Positions 15,924 through 23,467 of a stretch of DNA of 24,375 nucleotides are shown one piece after another. Under the pieces are notes generated by a model. It searched no databases and was not told the origin of the DNA. It saw only the letters and a list, made by a program, of their open reading frames with translations. Where the stretch lies: the NCBI GenBank assembly GCA_022448705.1, contig JAKUUF010000007.1, forward strand, positions 1 through 24,375, in the 5' to 3' direction. A program made the translations under genes and the position numbers. Each line of letters begins with the position of its first letter. Position 1 is the stretch's first letter. Origin of the DNA: SAR324 cluster bacterium (GTDB lineage: Bacteria > SAR324 > NAC60-12).

Positions 15924-17153
15924 ATGAAAACATTATTCTGCATTTTGTTATCATTCAGTGTTTTAGCAGTCGAGCCATTTTCGAACTCGAAAATGGTAAT
16001 CCATGCTATGCCCGCAAGAGGATTCAAAGTCACGCACAATACACTTGATCACCTGCTGAGAGAAGGTTTATCAAACAAAATCATTGCAGAAATCGCACTA
16101 TTGCAGAACAAAATTTTCACCAACCGGTATGAATTTCTTAATGCACTTCCGAAACCAATGACATTAATTGAGCAAGGAATTCTGCTCCGCTATGCCTCAA
16201 CCGAACAGATCAAAATACAGGCAGATGAATTCACCACTGATCTCAAACAAAACGCTGCCGTGTTTCGGGGCAATGTGAAAGGGTTTATTCCAAGGGAAAA
16301 CATAGAAATGACCACTGCCAAACTTCGCCTGGTTTCCGGGAAAGATACCAACATTGAGAAAATGGTCGGGGAGGGCGGAGTACAGGTAAAGCAATGGGAC
16401 AGGGAGGTTCGTTCAGATTTTGCGATTTACACACAGGTTAACCTGGAAAATGTTGAAAAAGAAGCTGACAAAACAAATAAGCTTCCAAAACCTCAGCAAA
16501 CTTTGCAGATGCAGGGGAATGTAATCGTCAAGACTGCACAGGGAAATGTTATCAGTGACAATGTTCTTTTGGACCTTCTGAAACAGCATGCAACCCTTGA
16601 GGGTCTGGATACCAGCAAGGAGGGCCGAATAAGGATTGAGGCCAACCTCAGTGATCTTGAAACAAACCGCGGTAAAAAAGAAACTGAGCCGGAATCACAA
16701 AACACCAGTGAGGAAACTTCTCAAAATTCAGAACCCACCCAAGTTCTTCTGTTAGCATCCCGGGCTGTACTTGATAACAGGAAGCATCAGGCAATGTTTG
16801 AAGGTAACGTTGAAATGGAACGAACCCCTGGCAATCTATATATACGCGCGGGAAAAATTACTTTGCATTTAAATGAATCTCAGGAGTTACAGTTTATTCA
16901 GGCAGTACAGGAAGTTTGTTTCGAACAGCCGGGCCGTGTTGCCAAAGCTGATCAGGCAAGCTTTGATGAAATCACTCAAACTATTTTACTTGAAGGTAAC
17001 GCGGAAGTTCAGTCCGGACAATATCATCTCCAGGGAAATTCAATAAATTTGTACCTTGATGTTAACAAGGGCATTGCACAAGGTGACAATAAAGCCCCTA
17101 TACAAATGACCGTACTTGGAGATCAGGCACCTGCAATCTTTGCCTGCAGATGA
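15924..17153 (+). CDS. LptA/OstA-domain protein, double-length, lipopolysaccharide transport type
   Basis: OstA-fold proteins such as LptA form the periplasmic bridge that carries lipopolysaccharide to the outer membrane. This 409-residue protein starts with a signal peptide (MKTLFCILLSFSVLAVEPF). Residues 30-90 form a region I do not recognise. OstA-type beta repeats are seen at about 95-240 (AVFRGNVKG, LQMQGNVIVKT) and again at about 273-395 (AMFEGNVEMER, ILLEGNAEVQSG). A polar Glu/Ser/Asn linker at about 247-272 separates them. E. coli LptA is about 185 residues, so this looks like two units joined. The frame is open back into pyrG, but the ATG at 15924 gives a signal peptide and is preferred. 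The FKBP gene overlaps its end by four bases. Confidence 0.75.
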   Translation: MKTLFCILLSFSVLAVEPFSNSKMVIHAMPARGFKVTHNTLDHLLREGLSNKIIAEIALLQNKIFTNRYEFLNALPKPMTLIEQGILLRYASTEQIKIQADEFTTDLKQNAAVFRGNVKGFIPRENIEMTTAKLRLVSGKDTNIEKMVGEGGVQVKQWDREVRSDFAIYTQVNLENVEKEADKTNKLPKPQQTLQMQGNVIVKTAQGNVISDNVLLDLLKQHATLEGLDTSKEGRIRIEANLSDLETNRGKKETEPESQNTSEETSQNSEPTQVLLLASRAVLDNRKHQAMFEGNVEMERTPGNLYIRAGKITLHLNESQELQFIQAVQEVCFEQPGRVAKADQASFDEITQTILLEGNAEVQSGQYHLQGNSINLYLDVNKGIAQGDNKAPIQMTVLGDQAPAIFACR

Positions 17154-17575
17154 AAATAAGCACCTCCTCAGCAAACCAGCAACAAACTCCAAAAATTAAT
17201 AAACGCCCTCAGTTAGCCCTGGACGCGGCCTTTAAACGGACCGGTTCCGGAGTGGAAATTTACATCGAACGCCATGGTCATGGGAAAAAATCTGTAGAAG
17301 GCAGTCAGCTCAAAGTACACTACGAAGGCTGGCTGGCAGAAGATTACAAGATGTTTGACAGCAGCCGCACGAAACGGCGCCCGTTTGAGTTTGAACTGGG
17401 AAAAGGTACTGTTATTGCCGGCTGGGACATAGCCCTCAAAGATGTGCGGCAGGGAACTAAAATGCAGATTAAAATCCCAGCAAAACTTGCCTACGGAAGC
17501 CAGGGTGTTTCCTCAATGGGTATCCCTCAAAATGCAGATTTAATCTTTAAAGTTGAGGTGCTTAAAGTATCTTGA
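17150..17575 (+). CDS. FKBP-type peptidyl-prolyl cis-trans isomerase
   Basis: The 141-residue protein has one FKBP domain at about residues 48-140 after a polar, lysine-rich N-terminus. Active-site residues of the family are present: Tyr58 (VHYEGW), Phe69-Asp70 (MFDSS), Val88-Ile89 and Trp92 (TVIAGWD), Tyr115 (LAYGSQG) and the closing GIPQNADLIFKVEVL. There is no signal peptide, so it is likely cytoplasmic. The start overlaps the stop of the LptA-like gene as ATGA, indicating translational coupling. The reason for that coupling is unknown, since one product is periplasmic and the other seems cytoplasmic. Confidence 0.95.
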   Translation: MKISTSSANQQQTPKINKRPQLALDAAFKRTGSGVEIYIERHGHGKKSVEGSQLKVHYEGWLAEDYKMFDSSRTKRRPFEFELGKGTVIAGWDIALKDVRQGTKMQIKIPAKLAYGSQGVSSMGIPQNADLIFKVEVLKVS

Positions 17576-17626
17576 GATAGAATTTTTCATTTAAAACTTT
17601 TTTTAAAACCCATCTCTATTTTTTTG
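17574..17626 (+). terminator. Weak, AT-rich terminator candidate after the FKBP gene
   Basis: GAGAT at the FKBP stop codon can pair with ATCTC at 17612-17616. An inner AT stem TTTAAAA/TTTTAAA lies between them, and the run TATTTTTTT (17618-17626) follows. The stem is weak and mostly A-T, so termination here is only plausible. Confidence 0.3.
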
Positions 17627-17717
17627 TTGCACATACTTCATATGTTCTGTTAGGCTTTGCACTCACACTGATGTAGATAATTAAGTATTTACATTACATT
17701 TTTTCATAATCCAAATA

Positions 17718-17722
17718 AAGGA
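17718..17722 (+). promoter_or_regulatory. Ribosome binding site of the phosphonate-binding protein gene
   Basis: AAGGA ends five bases before the ATG at 17728. It is the clearest ribosome site in the importer operon and contrasts with the covered start of the ATPase gene. Confidence 0.7.
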
Positions 17723-17727
17723 ACTCA

Positions 17728-18765
17728 ATGAAAAAACTCGAACATAGCTTAACCTATTCAGTTAGAGTAATTATTGGCTTAATTGCTGGACTAACGATTG
17801 CGGTTACATCGAGTGCTGAAACACTGATGGTATACACCGCTGTAGAAGCTGAAGACTTAAAACGATACGCAGCTGCTTTCAATGAAGATCATCCGGACAT
17901 TAAAATACGCTGGGTTCGAGATTCTACTGGGATTGTTACCGCAAAACTTCTTGCGGAAAAAAACAATCCAAGAGCAGATGTAATATGGGGATTAGCTGCA
18001 ACAAGCTTAATGCTGCTTCAATCCGAAGGGATGCTGCAGGCCTATGCACCGAAAGGATTGAATAAGCTGGACTCAAAATTTCGAGATTCAGCTAACCCGC
18101 CAAGCTGGACAGGTATGGATGCCTGGATCGCCGCTGTTTGCGTGAACACGGTAGAGGCTGGGCGTAACAATCTCCCTACACCTACTTCGTGGATGGACCT
18201 GACAGATCCTGTATACAAAGGACACCTCGTCATGCCAAACCCGAATTCATCCGGAACAGGATTCCTTGATGTTTCTTCCTGGCTTCAGATTTACGGAGAA
18301 CGGGGTGGTTGGCAGTACATGGATAATCTCCATGAGAACATTGCATGGTACACCCACTCTGGTTCAAAGCCTTGTAAACAAGCAGCTCGTGGTGAAACGC
18401 CGATTGGAATCTCCTTTGCGTTTCGTGGAGCAAAATCCAAAGCTGCTGGTGCCCCTTTGGACATTATTCTACCTAAAGAAGGGGTTGGATGGGACATGGA
18501 AGCAACGGCCATCGTAAAAGGCACAAAAAAGCTTTCTGCTGCACAAACTTTGGTGGATTGGTCCATTACCAAAAAAGCAAATAAACTATACAATCAAGGA
18601 TATGCTGTTGTTGCTTATCCTGGAATAGCTAAGCCAGTAAAACATTTCCCAGAAGGTATTCTGGATGCAATGATTGATAATGACTTCCAATTTGCTGCGG
18701 TTAATCGTAAGAAAATTCTTGCTGAGTGGCAAAAAAGATATGACGCAAAGTCTGAAGCAAAATAA
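17728..18765 (+). CDS. aepX: 2-aminoethylphosphonate ABC transporter substrate-binding protein (AepX / PhnS-like)
   Basis: This is the periplasmic binding protein of the importer. The 345-residue protein has a signal peptide (about residues 1-30, ending SSAE). The mature part matches what I recall of the putative 2-aminoethylphosphonate-binding family: VYTAVEAEDLKRYAAAFN, IRWVRDSTGIVTAKLLAEKNNPRADVIWGLA, VMPNPNSSGTGFLDVSSWLQ, YTHSGSKPCKQAARGE and GISFAFRGAKSKAAGAP. The wider family also includes iron(III) and sugar-phosphate binders, but the STGI and SGSKPCK stretches point to phosphonate. A good AAGGA ribosome site precedes the ATG. No Pho box was found upstream. Genes for AEP breakdown (phnW, phnX, phnA-type) are not in the window. 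Confidence 0.85.
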   Translation: MKKLEHSLTYSVRVIIGLIAGLTIAVTSSAETLMVYTAVEAEDLKRYAAAFNEDHPDIKIRWVRDSTGIVTAKLLAEKNNPRADVIWGLAATSLMLLQSEGMLQAYAPKGLNKLDSKFRDSANPPSWTGMDAWIAAVCVNTVEAGRNNLPTPTSWMDLTDPVYKGHLVMPNPNSSGTGFLDVSSWLQIYGERGGWQYMDNLHENIAWYTHSGSKPCKQAARGETPIGISFAFRGAKSKAAGAPLDIILPKEGVGWDMEATAIVKGTKKLSAAQTLVDWSITKKANKLYNQGYAVVAYPGIAKPVKHFPEGILDAMIDNDFQFAAVNRKKILAEWQKRYDAKSEAK

Positions 18766-18787
18766 TTCTTCAATAATCCCTCCTTTT

Positions 18788-18820
18788 CCAGGCCGGATTT
18801 AAGGTCCGGCCTGGGTTTTT
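18788..18820 (+). terminator. Strong intrinsic-type hairpin between the binding-protein and ATPase genes
   Basis: CCAGGCCGGA (18788-18797) and TCCGGCCTGG (18805-18814) form a perfect 10-base, GC-rich stem with a 7-base loop, followed by GTTTTT ending at 18820. The ATPase start codon is at 18825, only four bases beyond. Such hairpins inside importer operons cut transcription so that the binding protein is made in excess. Its 3' arm holds the only G-rich sequence (CTGGG) available as a ribosome site. Confidence 0.9.
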
Positions 18821-18824
18821 CAGC

Positions 18825-19907
18825 ATGCCTGATTCAAATCAAGTTTATCTACGCATTGAAAACTTAACCAAGCATTTTGGTGAGTTCGTGGCAGTTAGTG
18901 ATTTGTCGCTGGAAATAAACAGTGGTGAATTCATCTGTTTTCTAGGCCCTTCAGGGTGTGGAAAAACCACATTGTTGAGAGCAATTGCCGGTCTTGATCC
19001 ACAAACTGCAGGGAGAATAAATCAAGCAGGAAAAGATATTTCTGACTTGCCTGTATCTGAACGTGATTTTGGTATCGTTTTTCAATCTTATGCTCTTTTC
19101 CCAAATTTAACGGTTTACCAAAATGTAGCCTACGGGTTGGAAAATCAGCGATTGCCAAGACAGGAAATTCATAAAAGGGTTACAGATTTACTAGAACTAG
19201 TTGGTTTGCCCGAACAAATTGAAAAGTATCCTGCACAACTATCCGGTGGGCAACAGCAACGGGTGGCCCTATCACGTGCACTGGCTACTTCTCCTGGATT
19301 GTTGTTGCTGGATGAACCTCTGAGCGCTCTTGACGCACGTGTAAGATCCTCATTACGACTTGAAATTAGAGCACTGCATCAAAACCTTGGTATTACTACG
19401 ATTCTTGTTACACACGATCAAGAGGAAGCACTCTCAATGGCAGACCGTATCGTGGTTATGGACCAGGGACGCATTGAACAGGTGGGAACTCCGATAGAAA
19501 TCTACAGCAATCCGGCATCTCCTTTTGTAGCAGATTTTATTGGGGTTATGAATTTTATTCATGGAGAAGTCACATCACCCGGCTTGGTGAGTATTGAAGA
19601 GAAAACCCTGAAATGTAATACCGAAAACATTCCTGAAAAAAGTAATGTTAGAGTTACAGTTCGTCCGGAAGATATTTTATGCCATTCTGAATTAATTGAA
19701 TCACCCAACACATTGGAAGTAAAAGTCAAATCCCTGGAATTCCTCGGTTCTTTCTACAGGCTGTTTATTTCGGGTCCTACTGGCTTTGAAGAACTGATGG
19801 CAGACCTCTCCATAAAGCAAGTCCATGAGCAAAATATAACTCCTGAATCTACACTGAATATAGAATTACCAACAAATCGTCTCTTGATTTTTCCTGAAAT
19901 TTCATGA
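18825..19907 (+). CDS. aepV: 2-aminoethylphosphonate ABC transporter ATP-binding protein (AepV / PhnT-like)
   Basis: The 360-residue ATPase powers the importer. It has Walker A GPSGCGKTT (residues 41-49), Q-loop Gln87, signature LSGGQ (139-143) and Walker B LLLLDEP (159-165) with Glu164. The D-loop SALD follows, then a switch histidine in LVTHDQEEALSMAD and a C-terminal regulatory TOBE-type domain (about 240-355). This plan is that of the iron/polyamine/phosphonate import group. The ATG lies four bases after a strong hairpin, so translation may depend on that structure. The permease start overlaps its stop as ATGA. The substrate comes from the neighbouring binding protein. Confidence 0.9.
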   Translation: MPDSNQVYLRIENLTKHFGEFVAVSDLSLEINSGEFICFLGPSGCGKTTLLRAIAGLDPQTAGRINQAGKDISDLPVSERDFGIVFQSYALFPNLTVYQNVAYGLENQRLPRQEIHKRVTDLLELVGLPEQIEKYPAQLSGGQQQRVALSRALATSPGLLLLDEPLSALDARVRSSLRLEIRALHQNLGITTILVTHDQEEALSMADRIVVMDQGRIEQVGTPIEIYSNPASPFVADFIGVMNFIHGEVTSPGLVSIEEKTLKCNTENIPEKSNVRVTVRPEDILCHSELIESPNTLEVKVKSLEFLGSFYRLFISGPTGFEELMADLSIKQVHEQNITPESTLNIELPTNRLLIFPEIS

Positions 19908-21610
19908 GTGGCACCGTATCCTTACCAGCAAACGTAGTCCCAGTCAGGATTAGGCTTAGCCGGGATGATGTAATACTTCGAATAGGACTCTTTTGCCTTA
20001 TTACACTGCTTGCAATCGCAGTAGTTTTTCCGCTTTATACCCTGCTTTCAAAAAGCCTGGAAGACATTGATGGTAAATATGTAGGTTTGCAAAATTTTCG
20101 AGAATATTTTGAAACGCCTGCACTTTTTTCTTCAATTACAAACAGTTTGACAGTGGCCATCTCTGTGGCTCTGATTGTACTCGTGATTGCATTTGTATAT
20201 GGATATGCGCTTACAAGGACCCGAATGCCCTTGCGCTGGTTATTTCGCGGAATTGCCCTGATTCCTATTCTTGCTCCTTCTTTACTGGCTGCCATATCTC
20301 TTATCTACTGGTTTGGAAATCAGGGAGTGCTAAGGTCATGGCTGGGTGAATCTTCAATCTATGGCCCAATTGGAATCATAATTGGTTCTTGTTTCTGGGT
20401 TTTTCCACATGCACTGATGATTATTGTTACTGCTCTTTCTACAGCAGACGCAAGACTTTATGAAGCTGCGGAAGCTTTACGCACACCGAAATGGAGAATA
20501 TTTTTTACAGTTACCTTGCCAGGAGCAAAGTATGGAATTTTAAGTGCCGGGTTCATAGTCTTCACGCTGGTAATTACAGATTTTGGAGTTCCAAAAGTAA
20601 TAGGTGGACGTTACAATGTTCTCGCCACAGATGTATACAAGCAGGTTGTTGGACAGCAAAATTTTGAGATGGGCGCAGTTGTTTCACTCATTTTGCTGCT
20701 GCCAGCCGTGCTCGCTTTCATAGCAGACCGCTGGGTGCAACGCAGGCAAATAGCTTTGCTTTCACCACATGCAGTACCTTTCCAACCAAAATCCCATCCA
20801 TTGCGGGATGGAATACTTTTTGTGTTTTGCTTGATAGTATCGATAATTTTAATTTCAATGCTGGCGATGGCTGTCTATGCATCATTTGTCACTTTCTGGC
20901 CTTATAATCTTTCACTATCACTTAAAAATTATAACTTCGATGTTATGGATGGCGGTGGCTGGGAGGCATATTTCAATTCTATCCGTATGGCAATTTACTG
21001 TGCAGTTTTTGGCTCCGGACTGATTTTTTTTGGCAGCTATCTTGTTGAAAAAGCACGAGGTGTTACATGGCTGCGGACCATCTTGCATTTAGGATCAATG
21101 TTACCGCTTGCCGTTCCAGGACTAGTTTTAGGCATCGCATATATTTTCTTCTTCAACCACCCTGAAAATCCCTTGGGTTTCCTATATGGTACAATGGGAA
21201 TTCTTGTTATTTGTACCATCGTACATTTTTACACGGTAAGCCACCTTACCTGTCTGACTGCGTTGAAGCAGCTTGACCCGGAGTTTGAAGCAGTCTCCCT
21301 TTCCTTGAAATCTCCTGTCTGGCGAACTTTCGGGAAAGTCACTCTCCCGGTATGCTTGCCGGCATTTCTGGATGTAGCAAGTTATCTATTTCTAAATGCT
21401 ATGACAACGGTTTCTGCAGTAGTTTTCCTCTATTCGCCAGAAACTATGCTTGCATCAGTTGCAGTATTAAACATGGACGATGCAGGAGACATAGCACCTG
21501 CAGCCGCAATGGCTTTGATGATAGTCTATACTTCCGCTGTTTTTCGGGTTTTACATGCTCTTCTTGCACGTTTTATCAACAGCCGCACACAAGTCTGGAG
21601 GACACGATAA
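19904..21610 (+). CDS. aepW: 2-aminoethylphosphonate ABC transporter permease, fused two-domain form (AepW / PhnU2-like)
   Basis: The 568-residue permease has two homologous halves of about six transmembrane segments each, so one chain can replace a permease dimer. Each half carries an EAA loop that contacts the ATPase: EAAEALRTPKWRIFFTVTLPGA in the first half and EAVSLSLKSPVWRTFGKVTLP in the second. This fused form is the usual one for this AEP importer type and for the related iron importers. Its ATG overlaps the ATPase stop by four bases, suggesting coupled translation. The operon ends here; the next gene is convergent. Confidence 0.88.
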   Translation: MSGTVSLPANVVPVRIRLSRDDVILRIGLFCLITLLAIAVVFPLYTLLSKSLEDIDGKYVGLQNFREYFETPALFSSITNSLTVAISVALIVLVIAFVYGYALTRTRMPLRWLFRGIALIPILAPSLLAAISLIYWFGNQGVLRSWLGESSIYGPIGIIIGSCFWVFPHALMIIVTALSTADARLYEAAEALRTPKWRIFFTVTLPGAKYGILSAGFIVFTLVITDFGVPKVIGGRYNVLATDVYKQVVGQQNFEMGAVVSLILLLPAVLAFIADRWVQRRQIALLSPHAVPFQPKSHPLRDGILFVFCLIVSIILISMLAMAVYASFVTFWPYNLSLSLKNYNFDVMDGGGWEAYFNSIRMAIYCAVFGSGLIFFGSYLVEKARGVTWLRTILHLGSMLPLAVPGLVLGIAYIFFFNHPENPLGFLYGTMGILVICTIVHFYTVSHLTCLTALKQLDPEFEAVSLSLKSPVWRTFGKVTLPVCLPAFLDVASYLFLNAMTTVSAVVFLYSPETMLASVAVLNMDDAGDIAPAAAMALMIVYTSAVFRVLHALLARFINSRTQVWRTR

Positions 21611-21660
21611 CAAAAAATTAAAAAATTGCATATACGCACCTAAGGGCTATAGATTCCAAA

Positions 21661-22704
21661 TTATTCTTCACGCAAAATAGCAAACAAATCATTCCAGGCA
21701 TTGATTAGATTCTCAGAGTTAACTGTATCTGACAAATTCATCAAATGCTCTCTCAGCTCATCTACAGAGCGGAATTTTATTTTCAGAGCAAGTTCATCGT
21801 TTTCAAAATACTGATCGCTTTCCAAGGTCAACCGCTCAGGCAGTTTAAGGCTTTTACACGTTTGATCAAATCTTTTACGCATTTTACTAAGTTCTGGATA
21901 ACGCAAAGCATCAAGCTGTTGTTTTAACAAACGATAACGGACGGGTCCCTGGAGATTTGAGTCTTCCAAGATTTTTTGTATTTCAGGGTACTGCAATATT
22001 TCATCAGCAGTTGTTTGTTGCAGACGAGCAACTTCATCCAGAACCTGTAGCAGGTTACACCACTTTTTTCCTTTAACTTCCATTTTTTCAGCCAGCCTTA
22101 CAACAAACGGAAAATCAGAACTTGAAAATTTCAGCAACGGTAGCAAATCTTCATATCCCATACTCATCATAGATTCAGGTAAAAGTGATTCAGCATGCAG
22201 TTCATATGTAACCAGCTTTTTTTGCAAATCCAGTAGCTGGCCTGCGAGCCACACCGATGAAACCAAACCAAGACTGGGAAACACCTGAAAAGCAATTTCA
22301 TTTTTTGAAAAACCTTCTTTACTGAGCAAATTTAAAACTCTGCAGAGATGTATTCCTGAAAAACTGGTTTGATCTGCGGAAAGAGTTTCCAGTCTGATTT
22401 TGGCCACATCTCTGAGGGAAACAAATGCAGGAATTATAAGGCATGACAATTGTTCCTGTTGATATTCCTCGACAGATTTTCCTTGGACTAACTTAAGCCA
22501 GCTTAAGCGCTTGAAACCGTCAACTAATCTGAATTTTGAATCCTCCACTGGCTGCACCAGCAGCGGAAGTCGGATTCCATCTTCCTCAATAGAATTCCTG
22601 TCACACTCTGACAAATCGCCCGGGAACCAGTTAAATGTGCTGCTGAGATCATCAAGCTGACTGATAAAAAGATTTTTAAGTATCCAGTCAGGTTTTATTT
22701 TCAT
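21661..22704 (-). CDS. Divergent ParB-like N-terminal-domain protein
   Basis: The 347-residue protein resembles the ParB/Srx fold at about residues 36-72: SIEEDGIRLPLLVQPVED, then FRLVDGFKRLSWLK. The classical ParB CTP-binding motif GERRxRA is replaced by VDGFKR, closer to other ParB-fold proteins. A helix-turn-helix-like segment follows (about 126-160, LLSKEGFSKNEIAFQVFPSLG). The remaining 190 residues are mostly helical and unknown to me. No parA lies beside it. It is convergent with the importer operon and divergent from the VKOR-like gene, so it stands alone. It could be a chromosome-segregation paralogue, a nucleoid or regulatory protein, or something new. Confidence in the fold is moderate; I assign no function. 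Confidence 0.6.
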   Translation of the reverse strand: MKIKPDWILKNLFISQLDDLSSTFNWFPGDLSECDRNSIEEDGIRLPLLVQPVEDSKFRLVDGFKRLSWLKLVQGKSVEEYQQEQLSCLIIPAFVSLRDVAKIRLETLSADQTSFSGIHLCRVLNLLSKEGFSKNEIAFQVFPSLGLVSSVWLAGQLLDLQKKLVTYELHAESLLPESMMSMGYEDLLPLLKFSSSDFPFVVRLAEKMEVKGKKWCNLLQVLDEVARLQQTTADEILQYPEIQKILEDSNLQGPVRYRLLKQQLDALRYPELSKMRKRFDQTCKSLKLPERLTLESDQYFENDELALKIKFRSVDELREHLMNLSDTVNSENLINAWNDLFAILREE

Positions 22705-22815
22705 TTGATTTTTTTACTACGGAAGGAATTTTGCAGAACAATCAGGAATTAAAATAGTTATTTCAGTATCAACAAACTCAGGACCAGATTCAAGACCAGA
22801 ACAAATTATACAGAT

Positions 22816-23226
22816 ATGCCTGATTCATCATTTCTCAGCCTGGTCGCGGTAGGCGGCGCTGCTCTTTTCGGACTTCATGGTGCAGTAGGTCTCGCTATTA
22901 AACATCATTTTTTCAGAAATACTTATTTAAACTCCGCCTGTGATAAGGTTGCAATGTTAAAGGGGACATACACTTCAATATTTCCGGTAGCTTGTGTGGC
23001 AGTGATATTTTACTGCATGGTTCTGTTTATTCTGATTCGTGGAATATATCTGAATGAAATTCACATCCTGTTGCTGAACGCAGCAATGATAATGGCCCTG
23101 CTGGCTACGGGTTTTTACGCTTTTAAGATGTTTTTCAGATTACGCGTTATTTGTGTCGGCTGCATTCGAGTTCATCTGGCAAACCTTATGATGTCTTCCG
23201 CACTGCTGTATTATAACTTCCACTAA
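22816..23226 (+). CDS. Small four-helix membrane protein resembling VKOR
   Basis: The 136-residue protein has hydrophobic segments near residues 8-28, 54-75, 80-102 and 118-134. It has Cys42 in a loop after the first helix, followed by GTYTSIFPVACVAVIFY, similar to the VKOR stretch with Ser and Pro before the second helix. The last helix begins with the CxxC pair Cys113/Cys116 in ICVGCIRVHLANL, with His120 and Asn123. VKOR proteins reoxidise periplasmic disulfide-forming proteins using quinone. The second loop cysteine expected with Cys42 is missing, and so is the usual glycine in the Gly-Ile-Pro stretch. The match is by pattern, so treat it as probable family membership only. gcvP follows after 241 bases. 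Confidence 0.55.
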   Translation: MPDSSFLSLVAVGGAALFGLHGAVGLAIKHHFFRNTYLNSACDKVAMLKGTYTSIFPVACVAVIFYCMVLFILIRGIYLNEIHILLLNAAMIMALLATGFYAFKMFFRLRVICVGCIRVHLANLMMSSALLYYNFH

Positions 23227-23467
23227 TACCCACCTGTCTGAATAGACATTTTTTTTATGTAAATGTAAAAAATCTCGTGAGAGGACTAATTTAAACAGTC
23301 CCCCTCGAAATTCTCTTACCGTGTCAGTATTTATCACTAAAATGGATCTTTCCAGGCCGCTCCAAACTGGGCAGATTTTCTTTAAGAATTTGTTTTGTAA
23401 ATACAAATTTGATAGTGTTTATATCATAAAAAATCTTTTTCTAAGTAAACATCAATAATAAATAAGC
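23227..23467 (+). other. 241-base leader region of gcvP
   Basis: The stretch is AT-rich and has no open frame worth calling. Small pairing elements are visible: TCTCGTGAGA near 23272-23281, and a 5-base stem GGACT/AGTCC around an AT loop near 23283-23301. A 7-base inverted repeat, AATTTGT (23387-23393) and ACAAATT (23403-23409), lies before the start. I do not see the glycine-riboswitch consensus. Confidence 0.4.

Noticed and set aside
17576..17727. Pho box before the phosphonate importer
   Set aside because: No pair of CTGTCAT-like repeats spaced 11 bases apart is present; CTGTTAG at about 17646 has no second half-site.
23227..23467. Possible glycine riboswitch before gcvP
   Set aside because: The purine-rich aptamer core and the paired conserved boxes are not visible; only small weak stems are seen. 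A covariance search would decide.
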